Below are positions 8,350 through 17,055 of a DNA stretch of 64,000 bases, one piece after another (within the stretch, counting starts at the first letter, position 1; every line of letters starts with the position of its first letter). Below the pieces are notes generated by a model. That model saw only the letters and a list, made by a program, of their open reading frames with translations, made no database searches and was not told where the DNA came from. This DNA is from Clostridium estertheticum. Lineage in GTDB: Bacteria > Bacillota > Clostridia > Clostridiales > Clostridiaceae. The stretch is from assembly GCF_011065935.2 (NCBI RefSeq), contig NZ_JAAMNH020000001.1, positions 4,113,001 to 4,177,000 on the forward strand, written 5' to 3'. The translations under genes and the position numbers were made by a program.

Positions 8350-8558
8350 AATATTATAATTGCTTTAAAATATTCCTTTAATAAGTCTACTGGCGAAAGT
8401 GCCTCTAAGTCATTATTTTTTCTCAAATTAGCAAACAAACCTTCTTTGTAAACCCATTCTTCGAAAGTAAGCTCTGTTATATCATTTAAGTACCTTTTCT
8501 TTACGGAAGGTCCAATTGTTATTGTATTAAAATTCAGCCATGCGCTTAAACCGCTAAG
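8340..8558 (-). pseudogene. 3' remnant of an unidentified gene
   Basis: An open frame of about 72 codons ends at a TAG (8340-8342) but has no start codon or ribosome site; a TAA lies just before it. The translation looks protein-like (GPSVKKRYLNDITELTFEEW, then VYKEGLFANLRKNNDLEALS). I do not recognise the family. It keeps a terminator at its end. It is best read as the C-terminal piece of a gene whose 5' part was lost, before the acetyltransferase gene at 8594. Confidence 0.5.
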
Positions 8559-8593
8559 TTACAATGGTTTTATTATAATTCACTTGAAAAATT

Positions 8594-9103
8594 TCATAGC
8601 AAATGGTGTATTATTTTTTTACTGAACATTTCTGCTAATGAACCATCATCAATTTTATATATCTTTAACGATATAAATCCATTATTCAACAATATTTTCT
8701 TTGATCCTATATTATTTGGGTCTGTTATTGCTGTAACTTGTTGTATACTCTTTGTTTCTTCAGCTTTATTTAATAATTCCCCTACAATTTCGCTTCCATA
8801 CCCCTTTCCCCAATACTCAGGAAGCAATAAATATTCAACCTCCGCCTCAGTAAAATCATCGTTTATTGAGAGTGCACCTGATCCTATAAAAATATCTGTA
8901 GCTTTTTCAAAAACCTTAAAGTGTCCAAATTCCTTATGTATATTATTATTTTCTAACAAACGTTTGTAGTAGTTTTTTGCTTCTTCTAATAGAAACACTC
9001 TTCCATAATTCATTACCATTATTTTTTCATTTGAAACTAAGGTTAAAAAATATTGAAAGTCATCCTCTGAAAGAAATTTTTTAAAATATATTCTATTTGT
9101 CAA
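8594..9103 (-). CDS. GNAT-family N-acetyltransferase (RimJ/RimL-like)
   Basis: 169 aa. The start is TTG at 9103, supported by AAGGGGG six bases upstream. The GNAT fold is seen in the acetyl-CoA-binding region LLPEYWGKGYGSEIVGELL (motif A, with GKGYG) and motif B, TDPNNIGSKKILLNNGF. The N-terminal part (YFKKFLSEDDFQYFL) resembles the RimJ/RimL class acting on ribosomal-protein N-termini or small amines; the true acceptor is unknown. It stands alone between two decayed genes. Confidence 0.88.
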   Translation of the reverse strand: MTNRIYFKKFLSEDDFQYFLTLVSNEKIMVMNYGRVFLLEEAKNYYKRLLENNNIHKEFGHFKVFEKATDIFIGSGALSINDDFTEAEVEYLLLPEYWGKGYGSEIVGELLNKAEETKSIQQVTAITDPNNIGSKKILLNNGFISLKIYKIDDGSLAEMFSKKIIHHLL

Positions 9104-9244
9104 TTTTCTACCCCCTTAATATTGGATATATAATATCCTTAAGATAATATCAATTCAATTCTATAAATAACAAATTTTTCTTGTATGATTAATGTATCAT
9201 GATTAATTTAAAAAGTAAAGTTTACCTAAATTAGAGTATAAAAA

Positions 9245-9272
9245 AAACAGATCAACATTTTTATTGATCTAT
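9245..9272 (-). terminator. Terminator of the decayed Mop gene
   Basis: AGATCAA/TTGATCT arms flank an 8-base loop, with eight T's following on the minus strand. It is located about 60 bp past the Mop pseudogene stop. Confidence 0.7.
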
Positions 9273-9331
9273 TTCTTAATTTAAAATTATTATTAATTTT
9301 TCGATAATAGTTAAACAAATAAATGTAATTG

Positions 9332-9556
9332 TTACTTTACAAAAACTACATTTATTGCTTTAATCAAAGCTTCAACTTTATCTCCTTGCTTAAATCCAGC
9401 ATCTTCTAAACTTTCTCTCGTCATCACGGACGTAACTACTGGAGAATTAGTTCATCCATCCACAGTCATTTTAATTTGCGCCATTAATTGATCAGTTTTA
9501 ATTTCCTCAATTCGTCCAAAAAATTTATTTCTTACACCAACTTCTATTATAAACAC
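9332..9556 (-). pseudogene. Mop/TOBE molybdate-binding protein, interrupted by TGA
   Basis: The translation reads EVGVRNKFFGRIEEIKTDQ, then LMAQIKMTVDG, a TGA stop at 9452-9454, then TNSPVVTSVMTRESLEDAG and FKQGDKVEALIKAINVVFVK. This is a full ~70-aa single TOBE (Mop) domain, a cytosolic molybdate/tungstate store. Two lesions are seen: the in-frame TGA, and ATA where ATG is expected, 8 bases after a perfect GGAGG. An in-frame GTG overlaps the ribosome site and is an unlikely start. No clear SECIS-like hairpin follows the TGA, so a pseudogene is more likely than a selenoprotein. Confidence 0.7.
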
Positions 9557-9695
9557 CTCCACTAAATAAGATGTTATAAGTATTGCCTATAGGTTTACTC
9601 TTATACATTCGAAGTTAATATTTGTCCTACATGCTTTGATCTAATGAAATGGTTTTGAGACAGAACCTAAATATAACAAGCTATTGAAGGCATTG

Positions 9696-11174
9696 TTAGG
9701 ACATTTCAAATAAATTATCATCTGAATTTTCTTCATTGTCATCACTATTATGAAGATTTTCAGGAGCATCTGTTTGAATATAGGTCAATTGTCCTCCTGG
9801 ATATACTCCATTGTTAGTGACTTTATAATAATCATGATTGTGCATAGGATAAAATTGTGGAAAGAAATTGTCATTAATAGCTAGAGATTCATCGAAGTTA
9901 TCTACATAATTAACTGTTTTTATATTATTGAAGTTGACTGGTTGCGTCGGAATATTAGTTATTACACTGGGGTCTATATTCTTTATTTCTTGCATTTGCT
10001 TGCACAAAGGATGTATACAATCCTTCCCATTCACAATATAACTTCTATATTGTGGGCGTTTATCTTGGGCTTCTATCAATAGGTCAAAGGTTTCTCCTGA
10101 ACCTATGGTGCATGTAAATCCCCTTTCAAGGCCTTCAAGTCCAACTAACTCTAGTTTTTCAGATATTTTCAAGAGTGGGCTTGGATTCGCATCCTTCCCA
10201 ATTACTGTAAAATCACATCCATGGATATGCCATGGTACCACCTGATATCCCATATTAATCATCCTAAGCATGAGCATTTCTCCTGTTTTTACATGCACAT
10301 AGGATTCATAGTTAAGCTGAGATACATCCCTATCATTGCATGGATTACGTGTTAAATGGTGTGGAAGCAAGGTGTCCGGAAAAGCACGCCCGTTTACAAG
10401 CCAAAAATCAGGTTTAAAATCAACTGGATTATAATTAACACCAGTTTCAATGCTATCATGCCATCTAGTATCTATATCAGAAAGCAACATTATATATTCC
10501 TTATCAAAATAAGAATGCACATCATTGTATGCAAAATTTCTATTTGTGGCAGTTTCACAAATATGCTCTTGCAGTTTTCCCTCAAAGAACCAGCGACCAT
10601 TCCACAACCTTCTTATGCCCGCTATTGCAAGGCTTCTCATGGATGGATATACAATCAAGGCTCCATACATTCCCATTTGAACATGCTCAGAGGCTTCAAC
10701 ATGGCAGTGGTACATATATGTTCCTGGATGTTCTGTATCAAAAAGATAAGTTACCACAGGTGGTGCCATATCAAAATCTGTGCACATAGGAACTACAAAT
10801 GAGGATTCTGGGAAGCCATCTAGTTGAGTGGCTACATGGGCACCATGCATATGAATAGTATGGGCATCCATAATTCCTGCAGTTGGCATGCCTAAATTTA
10901 TCAAGGTTATATAAACTCTATCCCCCATTTCTCCCCAAATCACAGGTGAAGGTATGGTGGCAGTTCCTATCAAGTTTTTAAATTTTCCCCAATTACAAGA
11001 TTTTGTCCAATCAAGATCTTCATTTATTACTTTACCATTAACCTTAAATAGCCCACCAACAAAACCATAGACATACACTTTTTTACGCTCAGATTCTAGT
11101 GGGGGCAGCTCAGGAGAGGTCGGAAGTTCTATAAAACCATCAGTAGCGGCAAGCACATAATGTCTAACACTCAT
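9696..11174 (-). CDS. Multicopper oxidase, T1 copper site in N-terminal domain
   Basis: 492 aa, an enzyme type that couples one-electron oxidation of metals or phenols to reduction of O2. Copper motifs are HMHG (108-111), HCHVEASEHVQMGM (156-169; T1 Cys157, His164, Met169), HIH (316-318) and HNH (445-447). The Cys-containing motif is therefore in the first half rather than at the C-terminus as in CotA-type three-domain laccases. The layout recalls two-domain (type B) oxidases and MnxG-like enzymes. No signal peptide is seen, so it could be cytosolic or a spore-coat protein. The C-terminus is acidic. The start has AGGAG. It is unusual in a presumed anaerobe and has no obvious operon partner. 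Confidence 0.88.
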   Translation of the reverse strand: MSVRHYVLAATDGFIELPTSPELPPLESERKKVYVYGFVGGLFKVNGKVINEDLDWTKSCNWGKFKNLIGTATIPSPVIWGEMGDRVYITLINLGMPTAGIMDAHTIHMHGAHVATQLDGFPESSFVVPMCTDFDMAPPVVTYLFDTEHPGTYMYHCHVEASEHVQMGMYGALIVYPSMRSLAIAGIRRLWNGRWFFEGKLQEHICETATNRNFAYNDVHSYFDKEYIMLLSDIDTRWHDSIETGVNYNPVDFKPDFWLVNGRAFPDTLLPHHLTRNPCNDRDVSQLNYESYVHVKTGEMLMLRMINMGYQVVPWHIHGCDFTVIGKDANPSPLLKISEKLELVGLEGLERGFTCTIGSGETFDLLIEAQDKRPQYRSYIVNGKDCIHPLCKQMQEIKNIDPSVITNIPTQPVNFNNIKTVNYVDNFDESLAINDNFFPQFYPMHNHDYYKVTNNGVYPGGQLTYIQTDAPENLHNSDDNEENSDDNLFEMS

Positions 11175-11469
11175 TTAATTATCACTCCTGTTAATTTATT
11201 TCTGATCCATATTTAAAGATATCCTATTTTAGAAATAGGCAGCATTCTTAATATACAGCTTCAAATGTGTAGCGGCATCTTTAGTTTATAATATGACAGA
11301 TATAATAGAACTGCTTCTATATTTAAGCAATCTCCGTTCTTATACAAAATTATTACAGCCCTTCAACTCTCAAATTTTAAAGTATAGTAAAAAAAGTGCA
11401 AATATTATGATTGACAATGCTTGGCTACAACAATCCCCTCATGTTTATCATCCAATATAATTCCATTAA

Positions 11470-11495
11470 AAAAGGTGTAGTTTCCTACACCTTTT
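11470..11495 (-). terminator. Terminator of the dehydrogenase-EtfA gene
   Basis: Perfect 11-bp arms AAAAGGTGTAG/CTACACCTTTT enclose the loop TTTC, with T's on the minus-strand side. The rest of 11175-11528, upstream of the copper oxidase gene, is non-coding. Confidence 0.85.
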
Positions 11496-11528
11496 AAACA
11501 ATTACTAAGAATATATTTCCCTAGGGTA

Positions 11529-13247
11529 CTAATATTTTTTTAAAATTTCAGTGAGCCTTGGCACAATTTCATACAAATCCCCCACTATACCATAATCTGC
11601 ATGAGAAAATATTGGAGCTCTTTCATCAGAGTTAATAGCAACAATGATCTTGGCATCACGAATTCCACGCACATGCTGAACCTGACCAGATATTCCAATA
11701 GCTAGATACAAGGACCCTTTAAACTTCTGACCAGATATTCCTACATATCGATCAAGAGGCATCCATTCGTTTTCCTCAGCAATGGGACGAGAACAACCAA
11801 CTTCAGCTCCCATAACTCCCGCCAAGGCTTCAATTATTGGCAAGTCTTCTTTGGCAACTAAACCACGGCCTATGCTGCATACTTTATCAGCATCGCTGAT
11901 GTTCCCACCCGGATGTATAATGGAGTTCCCTTGGCTTTTGATATTTTCAATTTTAAGATGATTTATTAAGGTAGCAATTTTTTCTTCCGTAGAGCCTTCT
12001 TTTATAATAATGCCCTTACGGTTTTCCGTTAATACCTTTGTCACAGGTTTAATTTCTGCTACATTGGTGGCGCTATTAATAGCGCTCACTGCGGGAGCTT
12101 TTTTAGAATTGTGCAAAATAGAATGAGAAATAATTAGCTTATGAATTTCATTTGTACCTTCATATATTGTACAAATCTTAGCATCACGATACATACGTTC
12201 CACAGCAAAACCCTTTATATAGCCATAACCGCCATAAATTTGTACCGCATCATTAACAACTTCAAGGCAAACATCGGAAGCATAAAGTTTCGCCATGGCA
12301 GATTCTGTTCCATAGGACTTATGTTCTTGTTTTAGTTCAGCTGCACTGTATACCATAAATCGGGCAGCACGAATTTTAGTAGCCATATCCGCAAGTTTAA
12401 ATGCGATGACTTGTTGTTCGCAAATAGGTTTTCCAAACTGAACCCTTTCTTTAGAATAATTCAGTGCCTTTTCATAAGCTCCTTGAGCAATCCCAAGTGC
12501 CTGCGCAGCAATACCAATACGTCCGCCCTCTAAGGTCATCATAGCAATTTTAAAGCCTTGTCCTTCTTTTCCTAGCAGGTTTTCTGCGGGTACTTTAACA
12601 TCACGGAATAGTAGTTCCGCCGTAGCTGAAGAACGAATACCCATTTTATTGTAATGTGTACCAAAGGTAAATCCTTCTGAATCCTTTTCCACAATAAAAG
12701 CACTAATGCCTTTAGTTCCGATTCCTGGAGTTGTAACTGCAAATATTACATAAATTTCTGCATACCCACCGTTAGTTATAAATATTTTAGCTCCATTAAG
12801 TATGTAATGATCCCCATTTAAAACAGCTGTAGTCTCTGTATTACTAGCATCACTGCCTGCATTTTCTTCAGTTAGTCCAAAGGCGCCAATCTTATTACCG
12901 GAAGCAAGTGGCGTAAGATATTTTTTCTTTTGATCTTCTGTTCCAAATTCCATAATAGGCCACGATCCCAATGACACATGGGCTGATAATGCAACACCTA
13001 CTCCTGCATCCACCCTGGACAATTCTTCCACCGCAATGGCATAAGTTAATATATCCATGCCAGCTCCACCATACTCTTTTGGATATGGAATCCCCATAAT
13101 ATTCAATTCTCCCATTTCCTTTATAATCTTTTCTGGGAAAATACTTTTTTCATCTAGTTGAAAGGCCATTGGTTCAATTTTTGTTTCTGCAAATTCTCTG
13201 ACAGTATTTTTAATTAATTCCTGCTCCTTAGTCAAATTAAAATTCAT
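11529..13247 (-). CDS. Acyl-CoA dehydrogenase fused to EtfA FAD-binding domain
   Basis: About 572 aa. The start is ATG at 13247, 8 bases after GGAG (a GTG two codons earlier is less well placed). Residues ~1-378 are a complete acyl-CoA dehydrogenase: FGLTEENAGSDASNTE, QIYGGYGYIKGFAVERMYRD and the catalytic-base motif YEGT (Glu near residue 363). Residues ~400-572 match the C-terminal FAD domain of electron-transfer flavoprotein alpha: GRGLVAKEDL, GAEVGCSRPIAE, YVGISGQ, AIGISGQVQHVRGI and APIFSHADYGIVGDL. The EtfA N-terminal domain is absent and no etfB is nearby. Electrons could pass from the dehydrogenase FAD to the attached FAD, but the partner is unknown. Substrate is probably short-chain acyl-CoA. 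Confidence 0.93.
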   Translation of the reverse strand: MNFNLTKEQELIKNTVREFAETKIEPMAFQLDEKSIFPEKIIKEMGELNIMGIPYPKEYGGAGMDILTYAIAVEELSRVDAGVGVALSAHVSLGSWPIMEFGTEDQKKKYLTPLASGNKIGAFGLTEENAGSDASNTETTAVLNGDHYILNGAKIFITNGGYAEIYVIFAVTTPGIGTKGISAFIVEKDSEGFTFGTHYNKMGIRSSATAELLFRDVKVPAENLLGKEGQGFKIAMMTLEGGRIGIAAQALGIAQGAYEKALNYSKERVQFGKPICEQQVIAFKLADMATKIRAARFMVYSAAELKQEHKSYGTESAMAKLYASDVCLEVVNDAVQIYGGYGYIKGFAVERMYRDAKICTIYEGTNEIHKLIISHSILHNSKKAPAVSAINSATNVAEIKPVTKVLTENRKGIIIKEGSTEEKIATLINHLKIENIKSQGNSIIHPGGNISDADKVCSIGRGLVAKEDLPIIEALAGVMGAEVGCSRPIAEENEWMPLDRYVGISGQKFKGSLYLAIGISGQVQHVRGIRDAKIIVAINSDERAPIFSHADYGIVGDLYEIVPRLTEILKKY

Positions 13248-13566
13248 TAACACATCTCCTATTATAATATTATTTTACAATAAACATAAAAAAAGAAATT
13301 TACAAATATGTTCTTCACCAATTTTCAAGTGACAACCACAATATGTCTTGCAGGGTACTTATGCCTGTTTAATTAATTTCAATTTAAACCTCAAGCGTCA
13401 CTAAGGTCTATAATAAAAGCATGGATATCATAATTTTTTCGAGGTTGAAATATCTTTTTTTACTTTATAATACTATATTCTACAATTTTTGGTTTAATCC
13501 TTCTTATTTTTAGTTAATGTTCTATAATAATTAATATCTATTCATATTTTTTATCTCCTATGTGCT

Positions 13567-13597
13567 AAAAAGCTATGAGATATCATCCCATAGCTTT
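13567..13597 (-). terminator. Terminator of the DUF5658 gene
   Basis: AAAAGCTATG/CATAGCTTTT arms, 34 bp past the DUF5658 stop. The rest of 13248-13630 is AT-rich and I see no gene in it. Confidence 0.7.
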
Positions 13598-13630
13598 TCT
13601 AAACTACATCAAATCCATATATTTTATCAA

Positions 13631-14011
13631 CTATCTTACTAGTAGAGTCATGCTCATCACAATGTATAGGATACTACATACTATATGAGATAGATTTATT
13701 AATCCATATAATATTAGCCATGCAACAATTATTATGTTGGACTGATGTAACTGCTTTTGGGTGGCTTTTTTCATCCTTTGGTATACCCAAAGCAGCAAGG
13801 CCAAAGGGACCGCTATCTTAATAATTAGACTTAATACTTGCATATCATTTACCACTGGTGCCATAATAGCATTTGCTTCTAGGAACATACCTGTATTGAC
13901 TAAGAAAAGTGTAAATATTATATCAGTTAAATTCAGTATGTAGAGTGTAATTAATTTTTTCCTTATTGAATCCAAATCTCGTGTTTTTAATACACAAATA
14001 ATAAAAGACAT
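13631..14011 (-). CDS. DUF5658 small membrane protein
   Basis: About 126 aa with three or four membrane helices. The YILNLTDIIFTLFLVNTG opening, a conserved N(E)AN-like turn (LEANAIMAPV) and a late INLSHIVCSILY helix place it in DUF5658, function unknown. The start is taken as ATG at 14011, 8 bases after GAGG; a GTG at 14020 overlaps the ribosome site. The ribosome site lies in the loop of a leader hairpin (14003-14046) that is duplicated near 5.7 kb, suggesting translational control. Confidence 0.8.
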   Translation of the reverse strand: MSFIICVLKTRDLDSIRKKLITLYILNLTDIIFTLFLVNTGMFLEANAIMAPVVNDMQVLSLIIKIAVPLALLLWVYQRMKKATQKQLHQSNIIIVAWLILYGLINLSHIVCSILYIVMSMTLLVR

Positions 14012-14046
14012 GTCCATCACCTCTATATTGAAGTATTGACCATGTG
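14003..14046 (-). promoter_or_regulatory. RBS-sequestering leader of the DUF5658 gene
   Basis: On the minus strand ACATGGTCA ... GAGGTGATGGACATGT forms an imperfect inverted repeat with the ribosome site in the loop and the start codon in the 3' arm. About 36 of 41 aligned bases recur at 5724-5766, where the arms (GACATGTCA/TGACATGTC) pair perfectly. Confidence 0.5.
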
Positions 14047-14171
14047 TTTAAGTTTTAAACTTAGATTAATTGAAGGCCGGTACATTAAGTATACAGCTCA
14101 ATTTTTTCAAATTTATGTTTGATAATGTCTGGTTTCAACAGCCACCACCGTAACTTTGAGCAAATCAATAG

Positions 14172-14205
14172 AAAAAGACTCAATAGAGATTTCTCCCCAT
14201 TGAGT
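14172..14205 (-). terminator. Terminator at the end of the pilus cluster
   Basis: On the minus strand ACTCAAT pairs with ATTGAGT, with GGGGAGA/TCTCT pairing inside, followed by CTTTTTC. It lies 60 bp past the last minor-pilin gene. Confidence 0.7.
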
Positions 14206-14264
14206 ACTCATTTGTTAACTCGCTATACTTTTAGATTTCTGTAATACCAATTATTAAAATACTA

Positions 14265-15647
14265 TCATTTTTGAACATTTATATTTTGATTAACTGTAAT
14301 ATTGGTCCCATCATTCAATGTGGCTATAGCTTTAACAGTTAAAGTTATGCCCCAAACATTCCCGATTTTCAGCAATCCATCATTGCCAATATTTGCACTA
14401 TTGCTACCAGTTACACTCCATTTTAATTGACTCACTCCTATGGAGGGTGTTGCAAGATTTCCCCCTGGATTTGCATAACAACTAAGCTTAAGACCACTTT
14501 TTCTAGTAATAGTGCTTCCACCAGTAATATAAATACTTGTTAGTTTAGGATTAATAGTAATATCCTTTGTTTTGGTTACATTTGAGCCATCCCTAGTTTT
14601 GGCAGTAACTACAACAATTATATTAGAATTTGTTGTTTTAGCAGTTAGTAACCCTGTATTTTGATCAATTATTGCTATTGAACTAGGTTGATCAATTGAC
14701 CAAGTTACAGTTGGATCTGCAGCATCCACTGGATTTACACCACTTACTCTCATTTGAAGGGTTCCAACTCCATTGAAAATGCAATCGTAATTGGATACAA
14801 TTGTAAAGGATGTTACTCTATTTATTGATAAGCCTGTTGTTGTCACTGTATAAGTTCCGCTGACCCCACTTCCATCCTGTGCAGTTGCAGTTACTTTAAT
14901 ATTTTTCCCTTGAATACCTGTAATAGTCTTTAGCAAACCATTTGTATCTATTGTAGATAAAGTACCGTCATCTACAGACCAAGTTACTGCTTTGATCGAA
15001 GCATCAGTTGGTGTCAAGTTACTTGTAAGTTGCAACATTCCACCATTAATTGATATAGAATTTAATGGTGCTGTTATACTTATTGCTTGTACTGGCTTAG
15101 CATTAATGTTAGTAATAATTGGTTCAGTTGTATACGCAATTACTGCTCCAGTCCCATTAACCAAAGTATGATCACCTATATTCAATAATAGTGTTGAAGA
15201 TCCTAATTGGAAGGTCTGCTTTCTATAGGTCTCTTGAATATTAAACTCTACTGTTTTAGAATTTTTAATTTGAAATTGCAATGTAGTAATCATATTATTT
15301 GAAGTATTTCCCGATATATTTGTTATGTCTGTATTATAATATTGCTTTAGTATTCCATCATTACCAACATAAATATAATTTGTATTTGGATATGGAGTGG
15401 TAGGGAACTCCGCTAACACCACTGCATCGCTACTATACCTAAGTTCTTTTGTTATATAATCAGACGCAATCCTGATATTTGATTGTATATCTGATTTTGC
15501 AGAACCATTATTAAAAGAGGTACTTCCAAAGTCGCCCATAGAATAAGCCATTGTTAATACAATTCCAAGTATTGCTATAGTCACAATTAATTCAATAAGT
15601 GTAAATCCGGACTTAAAAGCTATTCTTTTCTTGCTATTAACGCGCAA
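14265..15647 (-). CDS. Large minor pilin with three Ig-like (Big_2) domains
   Basis: 460 aa. The start is TTG at 15647, 7 bases after GGAGGTG. The N-terminus is a type III signal: a basic leader, then SG/FTLIELIVTIAILGIV with Glu5, and a PilW-like region (DIQSNIRIASDYITKELRYS) to about residue 170. Three repeats follow, each about 85-95 residues, with Big_2 character: SISINGGMLQLTSNLTPTDA, TVTWSIDQPSSIAIIDQNTG and QLKWSVTGSNSANIGNDG, each with the W(S)-x-D...G-L-L pattern. Such a fusion probably sits at the pilus tip and presents Ig-like modules outside the cell, perhaps as an adhesin (inference). It is last in the cluster, before a terminator. Confidence 0.85.
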   Translation of the reverse strand: MRVNSKKRIAFKSGFTLIELIVTIAILGIVLTMAYSMGDFGSTSFNNGSAKSDIQSNIRIASDYITKELRYSSDAVVLAEFPTTPYPNTNYIYVGNDGILKQYYNTDITNISGNTSNNMITTLQFQIKNSKTVEFNIQETYRKQTFQLGSSTLLLNIGDHTLVNGTGAVIAYTTEPIITNINAKPVQAISITAPLNSISINGGMLQLTSNLTPTDASIKAVTWSVDDGTLSTIDTNGLLKTITGIQGKNIKVTATAQDGSGVSGTYTVTTTGLSINRVTSFTIVSNYDCIFNGVGTLQMRVSGVNPVDAADPTVTWSIDQPSSIAIIDQNTGLLTAKTTNSNIIVVVTAKTRDGSNVTKTKDITINPKLTSIYITGGSTITRKSGLKLSCYANPGGNLATPSIGVSQLKWSVTGSNSANIGNDGLLKIGNVWGITLTVKAIATLNDGTNITVNQNINVQK

Positions 15648-15687
15648 TTAGATTCACCTCCCTTTATGTGCAATAGAATACCTTTTT

Positions 15688-16044
15688 TTAGTTGGTAGTA
15701 AAGGTGGTTAATATTTTAGATCTACTACCATAAGTATAAGTTACATCAACCTGACGTCCACTTATTACAATGCCGGTATTTCCCGGGAAGGTCAAAGTAA
15801 TACTTTTAGTTGAGGTTACTACATTGCTAGGTAAATTTGCTAAATCATTAATGTTACTTTCTATTTGATTTTGTGCGGTATAATGAGAAACACTTTTTTT
15901 CCCTGAGTTTGTAATTCCAACTATGCCACTTGTGAACATTGTCAGAAAAGCTATACTTATTATCCCCAGTAGCGCTATGGACAGAATAACTTCTATTAAT
16001 GTGAAGCCTTTTTTATTTTTTAAATATTTTTTATATTTAATCAT
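15688..16044 (-). CDS. PilV/GspI-like minor pilin
   Basis: About 118 aa. ATG at 16044 is preferred, with GAGG 8 bases upstream. This gives a short basic leader ending KNKKG/FTLIEVILSIALLG, a class III prepilin cleavage site with Glu5. The body is short with a Thr/Val-rich C-terminus. It would be processed by a prepilin peptidase encoded elsewhere and join the pilus as an initiating minor pilin. It lies between the PilX-like and Ig-bearing minor pilins. Confidence 0.85.
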   Translation of the reverse strand: MIKYKKYLKNKKGFTLIEVILSIALLGIISIAFLTMFTSGIVGITNSGKKSVSHYTAQNQIESNINDLANLPSNVVTSTKSITLTFPGNTGIVISGRQVDVTYTYGSRSKILTTFTTN

Positions 16045-16067
16045 TTTCTCAGCCTCTTTTTTATAAA

Positions 16068-16991
16068 TTAGCTCCATGTTATTGAATAATTTGAAATTTG
16101 TTGTTTAGGTGAACCAGGATAATTAGGATCTGTTATAGATATTTTGTCTAAACTACTGAAATCAGCATCGTTTAATATTTGTGTATCATTTGAATAATAG
16201 TACCATTGTGACTTGTATTCTATTCTCCCCCATTGACCCGTTTTATCAGTTCTAGGCACGCTAGCCGATGGTAGAACCTGTAAAATTAACTTTCCATCAT
16301 TACTACCATTCCTATTCGTATCTATTGGATTATTAAAAATTAACATACCCGCATTTAATGTTAATGGATATTTAAAGTTCCAAATACCAGTTGTGAAATT
16401 TATAGCATCTGCCTGGTAATTTACAGGCCCATGAACAAGCTTTAACCCTGGGTCACTAACTAATACAGTTACTCCATTGTCCCCATGTACATGATTGCCT
16501 TCACTTCCTTGACCACTATTTGAACTATACCAGTTTAAACTGGCCCCAGAAACTGTAGGACCTGGTGGATCCGTAATCTGAGTGGTAACAGTTGTAATAG
16601 TTACAGTTGTTGTTTGAATAACGTTTCCTACAGTACCCACTGAAGTAATTATGGCAGTGACACTATCTGGATTTGCTATTGTGACCTCAAATTTGCCAAT
16701 CATATTTGAGGTTGATGGCTGAATATCGACAAATTGGTTTGAATTATTTAAATACACAGGATTACATACTCCACTTGGTTTAATAACATTGGCAGGATTT
16801 TTCCATGCGCTTAAAGTTGCTTCTGCACCCGAGCGTGCAAGGTAATGGGCTTGTATTCTTTTATCTTCATAGGCTGCTTGTTTTGTTTCTGAAAGGCTAA
16901 TATTTAATATGGCCGTACCAAGTATTGTCATAATAACCATAACCATAATAACAACAATCAAGGCAGATCCCTTATTTTTCTTTGATATCAT
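16068..16991 (-). CDS. PilX-like minor pilus assembly protein
   Basis: 307 aa with AGGGGG before the start. The N-terminus MISKKNKGSALIVVIMVMVI is the PilX_N pattern: a basic leader and hydrophobic helix without the usual FTLIE but with the SALxxV(I/V)xxxV motif. The sequence after it (ETKQAAYEDKRIQAHYLARS, GAEATLSAW) is typical of PilX/GspK-type proteins. The C-terminal ~170 residues are beta-rich and unassigned. Expected to belong to the pilus-initiating minor-pilin complex. Confidence 0.82.
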   Translation of the reverse strand: MISKKNKGSALIVVIMVMVIMTILGTAILNISLSETKQAAYEDKRIQAHYLARSGAEATLSAWKNPANVIKPSGVCNPVYLNNSNQFVDIQPSTSNMIGKFEVTIANPDSVTAIITSVGTVGNVIQTTTVTITTVTTQITDPPGPTVSGASLNWYSSNSGQGSEGNHVHGDNGVTVLVSDPGLKLVHGPVNYQADAINFTTGIWNFKYPLTLNAGMLIFNNPIDTNRNGSNDGKLILQVLPSASVPRTDKTGQWGRIEYKSQWYYYSNDTQILNDADFSSLDKISITDPNYPGSPKQQISNYSITWS

Positions 16992-17055
16992 AGGTTATGT
17001 CCCCCTTCAAATAAAATTAACAATAAAGTCACCTTAAAGTTCTAAATATTCCCAT

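Noticed and set aside
10356..10802. Plus-strand frames opposite the copper oxidase
   Set aside because: Antisense shadows of a well-supported gene, no ribosome sites.
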